Assembly: GCF_008000995.1 (NCBI RefSeq)
Contig: NZ_CP042828.1
Coordinates: forward strand, 620,001-684,000
Reading direction: 5' to 3'
From: Ruania zhangjianzhongii
Lineage (GTDB): Bacteria > Actinomycetota > Actinomycetes > Actinomycetales > Beutenbergiaceae
Length of the DNA stretch: 64,000 nucleotides
Of the stretch, positions 33,707-41,268 are shown piece by piece. Both the position numbers and the translations under genes were made by a program. Below the pieces are notes generated by a model that saw only the letters and a list, made by a program, of their open reading frames with translations, had not been told where the DNA came from and made no database searches. Numbering within the stretch: position 1 is the stretch's first letter; the number at the start of each line of letters is the position of its first letter.

Positions 33707-33739
33707 GTTCAGCCTTCGAGACAGCACTGTTCAGATGTG
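33707..33739. promoter_or_regulatory. Candidate PHO box (PhoP site) upstream of phoD
   Basis: GTTCAGCCTTC (33707-33717) and GTTCAGATGTG (33729-33739) start exactly 22 bases apart, with a diverged 11-base unit between. Actinobacterial PhoP binds 11-base direct repeats beginning GTTCA. The repeats end 39 bases before the phoD start. Confidence 0.5.
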
Positions 33740-34257
33740 ACTCGTCTATGTCAAGAATCTAATTCAAATTAGTAACTAGGAAGGGTTCTATCTCGAACAT
33801 GCGACTTCTTTGCAGTTCGTCGACACGGCTTCATGAGCGCTATCTCATGCGGATTGGAGGCGTGAGACGGTCTTGGCGGCGTGACAATCGCCCGCATCGC
33901 GGGCGTCCCCAGGCGGCGGTGGGCTCGCTCGCACTCCCACCACACAGCCCGGCAGCCTGGAACTGCGTGGCCGCACTGGCGGGTGGGGCCAGATCTCCGC
34001 GCTCTGTGGATCGATCCCGTGCAGCCCGCGGCCGCCGTTGCCGCACTTCTGGCTCGGCGGTGGCGAACGCGGCAGTGAATCTCCGCTACTGCTGGCAGCC
34101 TGAAGAGGGCATTCCTGAGGCCATGGGGTTGCTGAGCCTGCGGTGACATCGTTGCCCGATCGGGCAACGATGCGGTAACGGTTGTTCAAAAGCGCCCATC
34201 GGCCCGCGGGATGCCGCTACTCTCCAGGGGTCACTGCCGACTTCCGAGGGACTGCCC
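33740..34257. other. Intergenic region between phoD and the surface protein
   Basis: About 520 bases. The first 50 are AT-rich and fit a promoter region. Short open frames in the rest show no domain I recognize. A 26-bp perfect palindrome lies at 34147-34172. Confidence 0.6.
34147..34172. promoter_or_regulatory. 26-bp perfect palindrome upstream of the surface-protein gene
   Basis: Arms CATCGTTGCCCGA (34147-34159) and TCGGGCAACGATG (34160-34172) are exactly complementary with no loop. It lies 86 bases before the start of the surface protein, where an operator would be expected. There is no T-tract, and a loopless palindrome argues for protein binding rather than termination. Confidence 0.75.
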
Positions 34258-36669
34258 GTGTCATTGACTTCAGCGGTACCCCGCGCGAACGCGCCCACCA
34301 GGGCCGTCCGCGCCGCAATCCTCCTCGCCATTGCGGCGCTGGCGCTGCTGCTCATGCGGCCGACTTCTGCGAATGCTGAGGTCTCCGACCTGACGCCGCC
34401 GCCGGACGGTTGCCTCGCCTACGATGTCGGTGCCGTCGCGATGGAGGACGCCACCGACGTGCAGACGCTCAGCCTTGATCTCGAGGGGCCGGTCGTCCAG
34501 GTCATCATCGAGTGGGCCGGGATCTGGCAGCCTGCACCGCTTGACCCCACGATCGGCGTCGAGGTGGACGGACCGGGCGGTGCCCTCTCCGACTCGTACC
34601 TCGGCACAGAGTCGACGGACGCGACTGCCCTGCCCGGTAGTCCGGAGGCCGTTGCTTACGGCTACGTCGCGGACATCACCGACCTCTTCTCCGGCGGCGT
34701 TGCCGGGAACTACACGGTGAACGTGACTCCACCGGTCGATGGCATCGACGGAGGAGAGAACCGCTGGGGTGGCGCTACGATCACCGCCGTTTACGACAGT
34801 TCACCGTGCGAGGACGTCGCCACGGTGATCTGGAAGGCCGGCGCCGACTTCTACTTCGGCGGCAACTCCACGTCGTCGCCGACGACCGAACTGATCGTGT
34901 ACGACTGGGGCTACCCGCTGGCCGAGGATTACACGGCCTCGTTCTCCACCTCGATGGCCGGCTCCGACGACGAAGCCACCGACTGCCGAGTCTCTTCGAT
35001 CTGGGTCGCCAGCGGGACCGGAACGGCTCCCGCGGCCACTGACGATCTCGTTGACGACGACGGCGTCGCGAACGATGCGTTGAACGGGGTCGAGGGCATC
35101 GTGAATCCGTTCACGCCGCCGAACCAGCCCTGCCCGGAAGCGGCGATCGAGGCGCCGGTGGTGTCTTTCACCCCCGGGAATGTGGGTCCGGAGCAGGCGC
35201 TCGTGAAGTTCGACATGGAGATTCCGGCGGGTTCCACCTGGGCTGCGTTCCAGCTCGAGTCTCCTCGGGACAACGGCGGCCACGCGGGGCTGCCGGAGTC
35301 GGGCGCCTGGAGCGGCGCCGGCCTGCTGATCCTGCCGGCGTTCGTACCGCCGGTTCCGGACATCGCGCTGGAGAAGACGGTTCTTGATGGCGCCGGCGCC
35401 GCCTGCCCCGGCGTCGAGGGCACCGACGAACTCGTCACCGGCGAAGTCGGCGACCCGGTGACCTACTGCTTCAAGATCACCAACACCGGTGAGGTGCCGC
35501 TCAACCCGGTGGACCTGGACGACCCGGATTTGGCCATCACGCACGACGACATGACCCTCGTTTCTGGCGACAACACCGTGAACTTGGAGCCGGGCGGCGA
35601 GCTCGTCTACTCCTACGACTCCACGATCACCTCGGAGCTGGTGAACACCGCCACGGTGACCGGCTACCCGGTCGATGAGGGCGAACCGGTCACCGATACC
35701 AACGACGCAGCGGTCGAGCCGCTGCCGATGTCGCCGGACATCGCACTGGAGAAGACGGTGCTCGATGGCGCTGGCGCCACCTGTCCCGGGGTTGAGGGCA
35801 CCGACGAACTCGTGGCTGGCGAGGTCAATACGGCGGTGACCTACTGCTTCAAGGTCACCAACACCGGTGAGGTGCCGCTCAGCCCGGTCAAGTTGGACGA
35901 CCCGGACCTGGGTATCACCCACGAGGACATGACCCTCGTTTCCGGCGACGACACGGTGCCATTCGCGCCAGGTGACGAGTTGGTCTACTCCTACGAGTCC
36001 ACGATCACGACCGACCTGGTGAACACCGCGACCGTGACCGGCTACCCGGAGAGCGGCGACCCGGTCACCGACACGAACGACGCCGAAGTGCAGATGTACG
36101 TGATCTCCGGGTCCGTCACCCCGGTCTGTGAGGCGGACGCTCCGTATCTCGGGTATGACATCCAGACCAACGCACCCGGGGCGACGGCGGAGATCACCTT
36201 CGTCGGTGACGGCGGCTCCGAGACCGTGACAGTTCCGGTCGGTACGGGTGAGGTGCTCTGGCCGGGTGCGGTGGTCGGCCCTGACGGGGCCGGAATCGAC
36301 TGGCCCGGCTGGGACCAGGATGCCAGCGGCAACTGGTTCGAGAACCCCGACAACCCCTACGCCTGGGCGCGCCCGGACGTGGAGATCGCCGTGACCGTGA
36401 ACCCGACCACGGAGCCGGTGACGGTCGCCTACCCGCCGGGCACGCCGACCTGCTCGACGGCGCCCCCGCCGAACGATCCACCGGCGTCGACCCCGCCTCC
36501 GAATGAGCCGCCGCCGAACGCGGGCCCCCCGGCGTCGAGCCCGCCCGCGCTCGCCGCGACCGGGGCCGACGACCCAGCCGGCCCGGTCGGCCTGGCCGCC
36601 GCGCTGGCGCTGATGGGCGCCACGCTCGTGGTGTTCTCCCGCAGGTTGGCGTTCCTGGCCCGACGCTGA
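34258..36669 (+). CDS. Cell-wall-anchored surface protein with two DUF11/DUF7507-type repeats and an LAxTG sorting signal
   Basis: 803 residues from GTG 34258. A long signal peptide ends near PTSANA. The N-terminal 330 residues have an unrecognized beta-rich domain with paired cysteines (WAGIWQPAPLDPTIGVEVDG, TDCRVSSIWVASGTG). Two nearly identical repeats of about 125 residues follow (PDIALEKTVLDGAGA at about 366 and 494, each with VTYCFK(I/V)TNTGEVPL and LVNTATVTGYP), the pattern of DUF11-like surface repeats. A Pro-rich wall-spanning region (TPPPNEPPPN) leads to LAATGADD, a hydrophobic helix and an RR tail. LAxTG is the motif of class E sortases. Probably an adhesin or envelope stalk protein. 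Confidence 0.82.
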   Translation: MSLTSAVPRANAPTRAVRAAILLAIAALALLLMRPTSANAEVSDLTPPPDGCLAYDVGAVAMEDATDVQTLSLDLEGPVVQVIIEWAGIWQPAPLDPTIGVEVDGPGGALSDSYLGTESTDATALPGSPEAVAYGYVADITDLFSGGVAGNYTVNVTPPVDGIDGGENRWGGATITAVYDSSPCEDVATVIWKAGADFYFGGNSTSSPTTELIVYDWGYPLAEDYTASFSTSMAGSDDEATDCRVSSIWVASGTGTAPAATDDLVDDDGVANDALNGVEGIVNPFTPPNQPCPEAAIEAPVVSFTPGNVGPEQALVKFDMEIPAGSTWAAFQLESPRDNGGHAGLPESGAWSGAGLLILPAFVPPVPDIALEKTVLDGAGAACPGVEGTDELVTGEVGDPVTYCFKITNTGEVPLNPVDLDDPDLAITHDDMTLVSGDNTVNLEPGGELVYSYDSTITSELVNTATVTGYPVDEGEPVTDTNDAAVEPLPMSPDIALEKTVLDGAGATCPGVEGTDELVAGEVNTAVTYCFKVTNTGEVPLSPVKLDDPDLGITHEDMTLVSGDDTVPFAPGDELVYSYESTITTDLVNTATVTGYPESGDPVTDTNDAEVQMYVISGSVTPVCEADAPYLGYDIQTNAPGATAEITFVGDGGSETVTVPVGTGEVLWPGAVVGPDGAGIDWPGWDQDASGNWFENPDNPYAWARPDVEIAVTVNPTTEPVTVAYPPGTPTCSTAPPPNDPPASTPPPNEPPPNAGPPASSPPALAATGADDPAGPVGLAAALALMGATLVVFSRRLAFLARR

Positions 36670-36907
36670 ACCAGCGCGTGGTCACGCCCTCAGGTCGCGA
36701 CGTTTAGCCACGGCCGCGACAGCGCTCCATGCGCGGCTCCAGGCCCGAGAGGTCCACCGAGCCGCCGTTCTCCTGCAGCGTCGTCGCCCGGGCCAACTTT
36801 CAGACGCCGGGTGGTGCCTGCCCGCGCCGTGCCGCTGCGCACACCTGTCACGCTCCTCTCGCGGTCTGATAACGTACCGCGATGGGACAATATCAGGAGT
36901 TTATGTG
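36670..36907. other. Promoter region of the phosphatase pair
   Basis: 238 bases. The last 50 (GATAACGTACCGCGATGGGA then CAATATCAGGAG) are AT-richer and end in the ribosome-binding site AGGAG. I see no clear PHO box here. Confidence 0.4.
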
Positions 36908-37600
36908 ATGGATGGATCGGTCGACATTGTCCTAATCCGCCATGCGCAGTCGCAGTGGAACGCCGAGTCGCGATTTCAGGGTCATGAGTGCGCGGGTCTG
37001 AGTGCTCTCGGCCATCGACAGGCTGGCCGTCTCGCGGCCGCCCTCACCGAGTCCTTCCCGAAGGTGCACACCGTCGTCGCCAGCGACTTGCAGCGCGTGC
37101 GGGAGACCGCGGCCCCCTATCTCGCCGCCACCGGGCGCAGTGCACGGTACGACCGCCGTCTACGCGAGATCGACGTCGGCACCTGGGCTGGGATGAGTCG
37201 CGAGCAGGTCCGGGAGATTCACCCCGAGCAGATGGCGGCCCTTGATCGCGGCGAGGACCTGGCACGTGGCGGCGGAGAGACTTTCGCGGAGCTGAGGGCT
37301 CGGATCTGGGGCGCCCTCACCGATATCGCGGCCGAATCGATCGCTGAACAGGCGGAGATCGCGGCCCCAGCACCGGTCCTCGTTTTCGCACATGGCGGCC
37401 CGCTCCGGGTGGCGGCGGCCGCCGCACTCGGGCTCCCGCCGATGGGACGCCGCTGGATAGTCGAACCCGCCAACTGCGCGCTCAGCCACATCCGGATGGA
37501 CCTGGTCGATGCCTCCTGCACCTCTGCAACGCTCGTCGATCACGACGTCCGTCTGATCGCCACCACCCGAGAAGGAGTTCTCGTCGATGACGTTGCCTGA
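36908..37600 (+). CDS. Histidine phosphatase (phosphoglycerate mutase-like) superfamily protein
   Basis: 230 residues from ATG 36908, 9 bases after AGGAG. The catalytic RHG-type motif is LIRHAQSQWN (His is phosphorylated during catalysis), with Arg in SDLQRVRETA, Glu in REIDVGTWAGM and the second His in VFAHGGPLR. All four residues of the phosphate pocket are present. It most resembles cobalamin/phosphosugar phosphatase-like members; the substrate is not predictable. It overlaps the next gene by 14 bases, so they act together, next to a Ugp-like importer. Confidence 0.88.
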   Translation: MDGSVDIVLIRHAQSQWNAESRFQGHECAGLSALGHRQAGRLAAALTESFPKVHTVVASDLQRVRETAAPYLAATGRSARYDRRLREIDVGTWAGMSREQVREIHPEQMAALDRGEDLARGGGETFAELRARIWGALTDIAAESIAEQAEIAAPAPVLVFAHGGPLRVAAAAALGLPPMGRRWIVEPANCALSHIRMDLVDASCTSATLVDHDVRLIATTREGVLVDDVA

Positions 37601-38387
37601 TGATGCACTCGGGACGGTCAGTTTCACGACCATGACCTACAACCTCTGGGGCGATCACTTCATCGAGGAACGAGTGGACGCCCTCCGAGCGCTGTTCGCC
37701 ATCCGACCGCCGGACATCCTCGGCACGCAGGAGCTCACCCCTCGCCTCCAGGCTCTCCTCGATGAGGCTCTTCCTGACCACGACCGCGTCCACGACGACT
37801 TCCCCGGCTGGTCCACCAGGAGCAATATCTGGTGGCGCCGGGAGATGTTCGAGCTGATCGAGCACGGCCACGAGGACATCGGCATTCTCGTCAAGCACGG
37901 CGCGCTCTTCTGGGCACGGTTGCGGCCCAGGGGCGTTCCGTCTCAGGAGCTGCTCTTCTCGACCTCTCACCTCACCTTCCAGCGCAATCCCGCTGAACTC
38001 GCCGATCTGCGGAACCGCCGGGTGCCGCAGGCGCGCGCGGCGATCGCTGAACTGGAGCGGCTCTCGCCCGACGGCACGGTGATCTTCACGGCCGATATCA
38101 ACGACGTCGCCCCCGCCCAGCTCGAATTCGGCCTCGCCGGGTACCGAGACTGCTTCACCGCGCTGGGACGTCACATGCCGCCCACCCACCCGGTTCCCGC
38201 ATCGGTCAGTCTCGAAGGAGTCTGGAGTCCCGAGTCGCCGATCGCCGGCGCGGCCAAGGGTATCGACGTCATCTTCGCCCGCGGCGCACTGGCGGCCCGT
38301 ACGGCGGAGGCCGTCGAGTTCTTCCACCGCGGCAAGGTGGCCTCGGACCACATGCCCGTGGTCGCGACCTACACCTTCACTGGCTAG
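37587..38387 (+). CDS. Endonuclease/exonuclease/phosphatase (EEP) family hydrolase
   Basis: 266 residues. Members cleave phosphate esters of nucleic acids, inositol phosphates or sphingolipids. Family motifs in order: TMTYNLW (Asn metal ligand), PDILGTQE (Glu metal ligand), SNIWWRREMFE, STSHLTF (His), TVIFTADINDV (Asp/Asn), IDVIFAR, and VASDHMPVVATY (the catalytic Asp-His). No signal peptide, so it is cytoplasmic. Overlap with the histidine phosphatase gene and position beside a Ugp-like importer suggest it hydrolyses an imported phosphodiester, which would fit glycerophosphodiesters. The 3' end overlaps the convergent deoR gene by four bases. Confidence 0.85.
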   Translation: MTLPDDALGTVSFTTMTYNLWGDHFIEERVDALRALFAIRPPDILGTQELTPRLQALLDEALPDHDRVHDDFPGWSTRSNIWWRREMFELIEHGHEDIGILVKHGALFWARLRPRGVPSQELLFSTSHLTFQRNPAELADLRNRRVPQARAAIAELERLSPDGTVIFTADINDVAPAQLEFGLAGYRDCFTALGRHMPPTHPVPASVSLEGVWSPESPIAGAAKGIDVIFARGALAARTAEAVEFFHRGKVASDHMPVVATYTFTG

Positions 38388-39181
38388 CGGTTCTCCCCAC
38401 TCAGCTGCACATTCGGGTGCTGCTCGCGCAGTGCCCGGACCTTCTCGGGGTCGGCGCCGGAGTCGGTGATGACGTCGTCGAACATCGTCAGCGGCCCGAC
38501 CGAGTGAACGGCTGTGCGGCCGATCTTGGTGTGGTCGAGAACTAGCACGGACCGCTCTGCCGCGGCGACCATCGCGCGCATCAGCAGCACAACGGTGGGG
38601 TCGGGCTGGTACGCGCGGTTGGCGGTGATGCCCGACGTCGAGCTGAAGTGGATGTCCGCGTGCACCGACTCCAGCGCGTCGATGCACGCCAGGCCGAGGT
38701 AGGCATCGTGGCTCCTGGAGTAGGTACCGCCGAGTACGAGCAACTCGATCTCGTCGAGATCCGCGAACACCTCCACCACGCGAGGAAAGTTCGTGATCAC
38801 GGTCAGAGGCGCGATCCCGACCAGCGCCTCGGCAACAGCGAATGCGGTGGTCGAGTCTTCGATCAGTACGGACATACCAGGTTCGACGAACGTCGCGGCG
38901 AGCGCGGCGATCTCCGCCTTCTCGGTTAGTCGTGATCGCTCTCGGAAGGTGATGTTCGCCCCGAACGAGGCGCCCGGCTGTGCACTCACGCCGCCATGGA
39001 ACCTCCGCACCACGCCGGTGCGTGCCAACGCGTCCAGGTCGCGATGCGCCGTCATGACGCTGACCCCGAACACATCGGCGATCTCGCGCGCCGAGATCGT
39101 GCCGCGTTCCAGCACGATCTGCATCACCCGGTCGCGTCGTTCCTCGGGTGACTGCGGCGCATCCGGTTCACTGTCGCTCAC
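38384..39181 (-). CDS. DeoR/GlpR-family transcriptional regulator
   Basis: 265 residues from GTG 39181, behind AGGAG. The N-terminal DeoR helix-turn-helix is complete: RDRVMQIVLERGTISAREIA, then DVFGVSVMTAHRDLDALART and VVRRFHGGVSA. The C-terminal sugar-phosphate-sensing domain (DeoRC) has LIEDSTTAFAVAEAL, LTVITNFPRVVEVF, LLVLGGTYSRSHDAYLG and VLDHTKIGRTA. It is divergent from the Ugp-like operon with palindromes in the shared promoter, so it should repress that operon and sense a phosphorylated intermediate such as glycerol-3-phosphate or a sugar phosphate. Confidence 0.9.
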   Translation of the reverse strand: MSDSEPDAPQSPEERRDRVMQIVLERGTISAREIADVFGVSVMTAHRDLDALARTGVVRRFHGGVSAQPGASFGANITFRERSRLTEKAEIAALAATFVEPGMSVLIEDSTTAFAVAEALVGIAPLTVITNFPRVVEVFADLDEIELLVLGGTYSRSHDAYLGLACIDALESVHADIHFSSTSGITANRAYQPDPTVVLLMRAMVAAAERSVLVLDHTKIGRTAVHSVGPLTMFDDVITDSGADPEKVRALREQHPNVQLSGENR

Positions 39182-39262
39182 TTGGGCACTCCTCTCACAG
39201 CCTGCTCGCTACTCCATCGTGCGGCCCTATGACGTTCCACCGCTACCGCATTGCACCACAGG

Positions 39263-39278
39263 TTCACCAGAAATTCAC
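39263..39278. promoter_or_regulatory. Candidate PHO box upstream of the Ugp-like operon
   Basis: GTTCACCAGAA (39262-39272) and ATTCACTCCCA (39273-39283) are adjacent 11-base units, with TTCAC at 39263 and 39274. This is the PhoP direct-repeat arrangement of actinomycetes and lies immediately upstream of the -35 box. Confidence 0.5.
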
Positions 39279-39281
39279 TCC

Positions 39282-39317
39282 CAAACGTTTGAAAGTCACA
39301 TTGTGACGCGATACTCT
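39282..39317 (+). promoter_or_regulatory. Promoter with two nested palindromes for the Ugp-like operon
   Basis: TTGAAA (39289-39294) and TACTCT (39312-39317) are separated by 17 bases. The 10-bp palindrome CAAACGTTTG (39282-39291) overlaps the -35 box and GTCACATTGTGAC (39295-39307) fills the spacer. Repressor binding here, most simply by the divergent DeoR protein, would block transcription. Confidence 0.6.
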
Positions 39318-39353
39318 CTCCTCGGAGGATGTCTACCGACACGAGGAGGTCCG

Positions 39354-40340
39354 GTGACAGTACGCCAGGTGGGCGAGCCCGATGCGGCCAAGGCGGCCAC
39401 GGATGCTGGTCCCAGTGCCGCGAGCCAGCCCATCGACCTCCGTGAGCGCAACGCCGGCAAGCGGCGCGCGCGGCGCCGCGAGTACTGGCTGTTCGCCGCG
39501 TTCGCGGTGCCGAACGTCCTCGTGATCGCCGTGTTCGGTATCTGGCCGCTGCTGGTCAACGCGGTGCTCTCGTTCACGCGCTGGGACTTCATCTCACCGT
39601 GGCCTATCTTCGTGGGCCTCGAGAACTATCGGTGGATCCTCACCTCACCTGCGTTCCTCTCGGTGATCAAGACCACCATCATCTTCACCGGGGCGGTGGT
39701 CGCGGCGAGCGTGACCATCGGGCTCGCCGTCGCTCTCCTGCTCAACCAGCGCCTCGTCGGCCGCAACATCGTCCGAACCGTGACGTTTGCGCCGCACGTG
39801 CTCAGCGGGGCCGCTGTCGCCATGATCTGGCTGTTCATCTTCGACCCGAACTTCGGCCTGGCCCGCATACTGTTCGACCTGCTCGGGATGACGTCGCCGA
39901 ACTGGGTAGCGCAGTCCAGCACCGCGCTGATCGCCATCACCATCGTCCACATCTGGAAGGGCATCGGCTTCAACGCGATCGTCTACCTCTCCGCGCTGCA
40001 GGGCTTGCCCACGGAATTGTACGAGGCCGCGGAGATCGATGGCGCCGGAGCGTGGCGCCGCCACCGCGCACTCACCATCCCGCTCCTCTCGCCCACGACG
40101 TTCTTCCTGGTCACGGTGGAGACGATCGGGGCCACCAAGGCCTTCGACATCATCGCCGTGATGACCGGCGGTGGCCCGGGCGACGCCACCACGGTGCTCA
40201 GCTGGTTCATCTACGAAGCTGCCTTCGAGTCCTTCCAGGTGGGCCGCGCCGCCGCCGGCGCCATGGTTCTGTTCATCACGCTGCTCGGGATCTTCGCGAT
40301 CCAGCGCCGCTTCGTGGAGCGAAAGGTGCACTACCAGTGA
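39354..40340 (+). CDS. Ugp-like ABC transporter permease (UgpA/MalF type)
   Basis: 328 residues from GTG 39354, 5 bases after GAGGAGG. The open frame extends upstream to 38793 but only through antisense of deoR. Cytoplasmic N-terminus (KRRARRREYW), then six membrane segments, with the EAA loop ELYEAAEIDGAGAWRRHRAL contacting the ATPase. GGPGDATTVLSWFIYEAAF is typical of UgpA-type permeases. First gene of a three-gene importer set without its own ATPase. Confidence 0.88.
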   Translation: MTVRQVGEPDAAKAATDAGPSAASQPIDLRERNAGKRRARRREYWLFAAFAVPNVLVIAVFGIWPLLVNAVLSFTRWDFISPWPIFVGLENYRWILTSPAFLSVIKTTIIFTGAVVAASVTIGLAVALLLNQRLVGRNIVRTVTFAPHVLSGAAVAMIWLFIFDPNFGLARILFDLLGMTSPNWVAQSSTALIAITIVHIWKGIGFNAIVYLSALQGLPTELYEAAEIDGAGAWRRHRALTIPLLSPTTFFLVTVETIGATKAFDIIAVMTGGGPGDATTVLSWFIYEAAFESFQVGRAAAGAMVLFITLLGIFAIQRRFVERKVHYQ

Positions 40341-41221
40341 ACGCACCCATCATCCAGGCCCCCAGCGGTACCCGTCGTTCGAGCCAAGTCAGCGGACGTC
40401 ACATCGCCACGTCGGTACTGCACTACGGGTTGCTCATCGTGGTGGCACTGGTCTTCCTGGTGCCTCTGTACTGGCTCTTCACCTCCGCCTTCAAGGACAA
40501 CACCGAGATCTACCAGTGGCCTCCGGTGTGGCTGCCATCGAGCCTGGACCCTGGCAACTTCGTGCGGGCGTGGCAGGCGGCGCCGTTCGGCCAGTTCCTG
40601 CTCAACTCCGCGCTCATGACGACGGTCGGCACGGTGGCCAAGACCGTGCTCGCGTGCACTACGGCCTACGCGTTCGTGTACCTGCGGTTCCCTGCCAAGA
40701 ACGTGCTCTTCGTCGTCCTGCTCTCGGCGATCATGATCCCGGGCAACGTCTCGATCATCGTGAACTACCTGACCGTCAGCGGTCTCGGTTGGGTGAACAC
40801 CTACCTCGGCCTCATCGTGCCCGGCATCGGGTCGGTGTTCGGCACCTTCCTGCTCCGTCAGCACATGCTCACGCTTCCGCGTGAGCTCCTCGAAGCGGCC
40901 CAGGTCGACGGCGCAAGTCACCTCCGCAGGCTGGTCCAGATCGTGCTGCCCATCTCTCGCCCGATCGTGGTGACCGTGGCGATCCTCGCTGTCATCGACG
41001 AGTGGAACAGCTTCATCTGGCCCCTGATCGTCACGAACACCGACTCGATGCGCACGTTGCCCATCGGCTTGTACTTCCTCAAGGCTGAGGAGGGCGGCGT
41101 GGCCGACTGGGGCCTCATCATGGCCGGCACCGTCTTCGTGCTACTCCCGATGCTCGTGATCTTCCTGCTCGCTCAACGCTTCATCGTCTCCGGCCTCGTC
41201 AGCGGCGCCGTCAAGGGCTGA
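40337..41221 (+). CDS. Ugp-like ABC transporter permease (UgpE/MalG type)
   Basis: 294 residues. GTG 40337 overlaps the previous stop by four bases. Typical MalG-type protein: VFLVPLYWLFTSAFKDNTEI at the first helix, LPRELLEAAQVDGASHLRRL as EAA loop, and FIVSGLVSGAVKG at the C-terminus. Forms the channel with the preceding permease. Confidence 0.88.
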   Translation: MNAPIIQAPSGTRRSSQVSGRHIATSVLHYGLLIVVALVFLVPLYWLFTSAFKDNTEIYQWPPVWLPSSLDPGNFVRAWQAAPFGQFLLNSALMTTVGTVAKTVLACTTAYAFVYLRFPAKNVLFVVLLSAIMIPGNVSIIVNYLTVSGLGWVNTYLGLIVPGIGSVFGTFLLRQHMLTLPRELLEAAQVDGASHLRRLVQIVLPISRPIVVTVAILAVIDEWNSFIWPLIVTNTDSMRTLPIGLYFLKAEEGGVADWGLIMAGTVFVLLPMLVIFLLAQRFIVSGLVSGAVKG

Positions 41222-41268
41222 CCAGCCCGCACAGATCTGCCACCACCACTCAGCACAGGAGTAACGAC

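Noticed and set aside
33769-34189. Several short open frames on both strands between phoD and the surface protein
   Set aside because: They overlap each other, lack ribosome-binding sites and show no domain.
34801-35922. 373-codon minus-strand frame inside the surface-protein gene
   Set aside because: It repeats because the surface-protein repeats it opposes are duplicated, and it has no recognizable domain.
37482-38687. 401-codon minus-strand frame across the EEP hydrolase and part of deoR
   Set aside because: It is antisense to a gene with a complete set of catalytic motifs and out of phase with deoR.
38793-39353. Upstream extension of the Ugp-like permease
   Set aside because: It runs antisense through deoR and over the shared promoter; GTG 39354 has an ideal ribosome-binding site.
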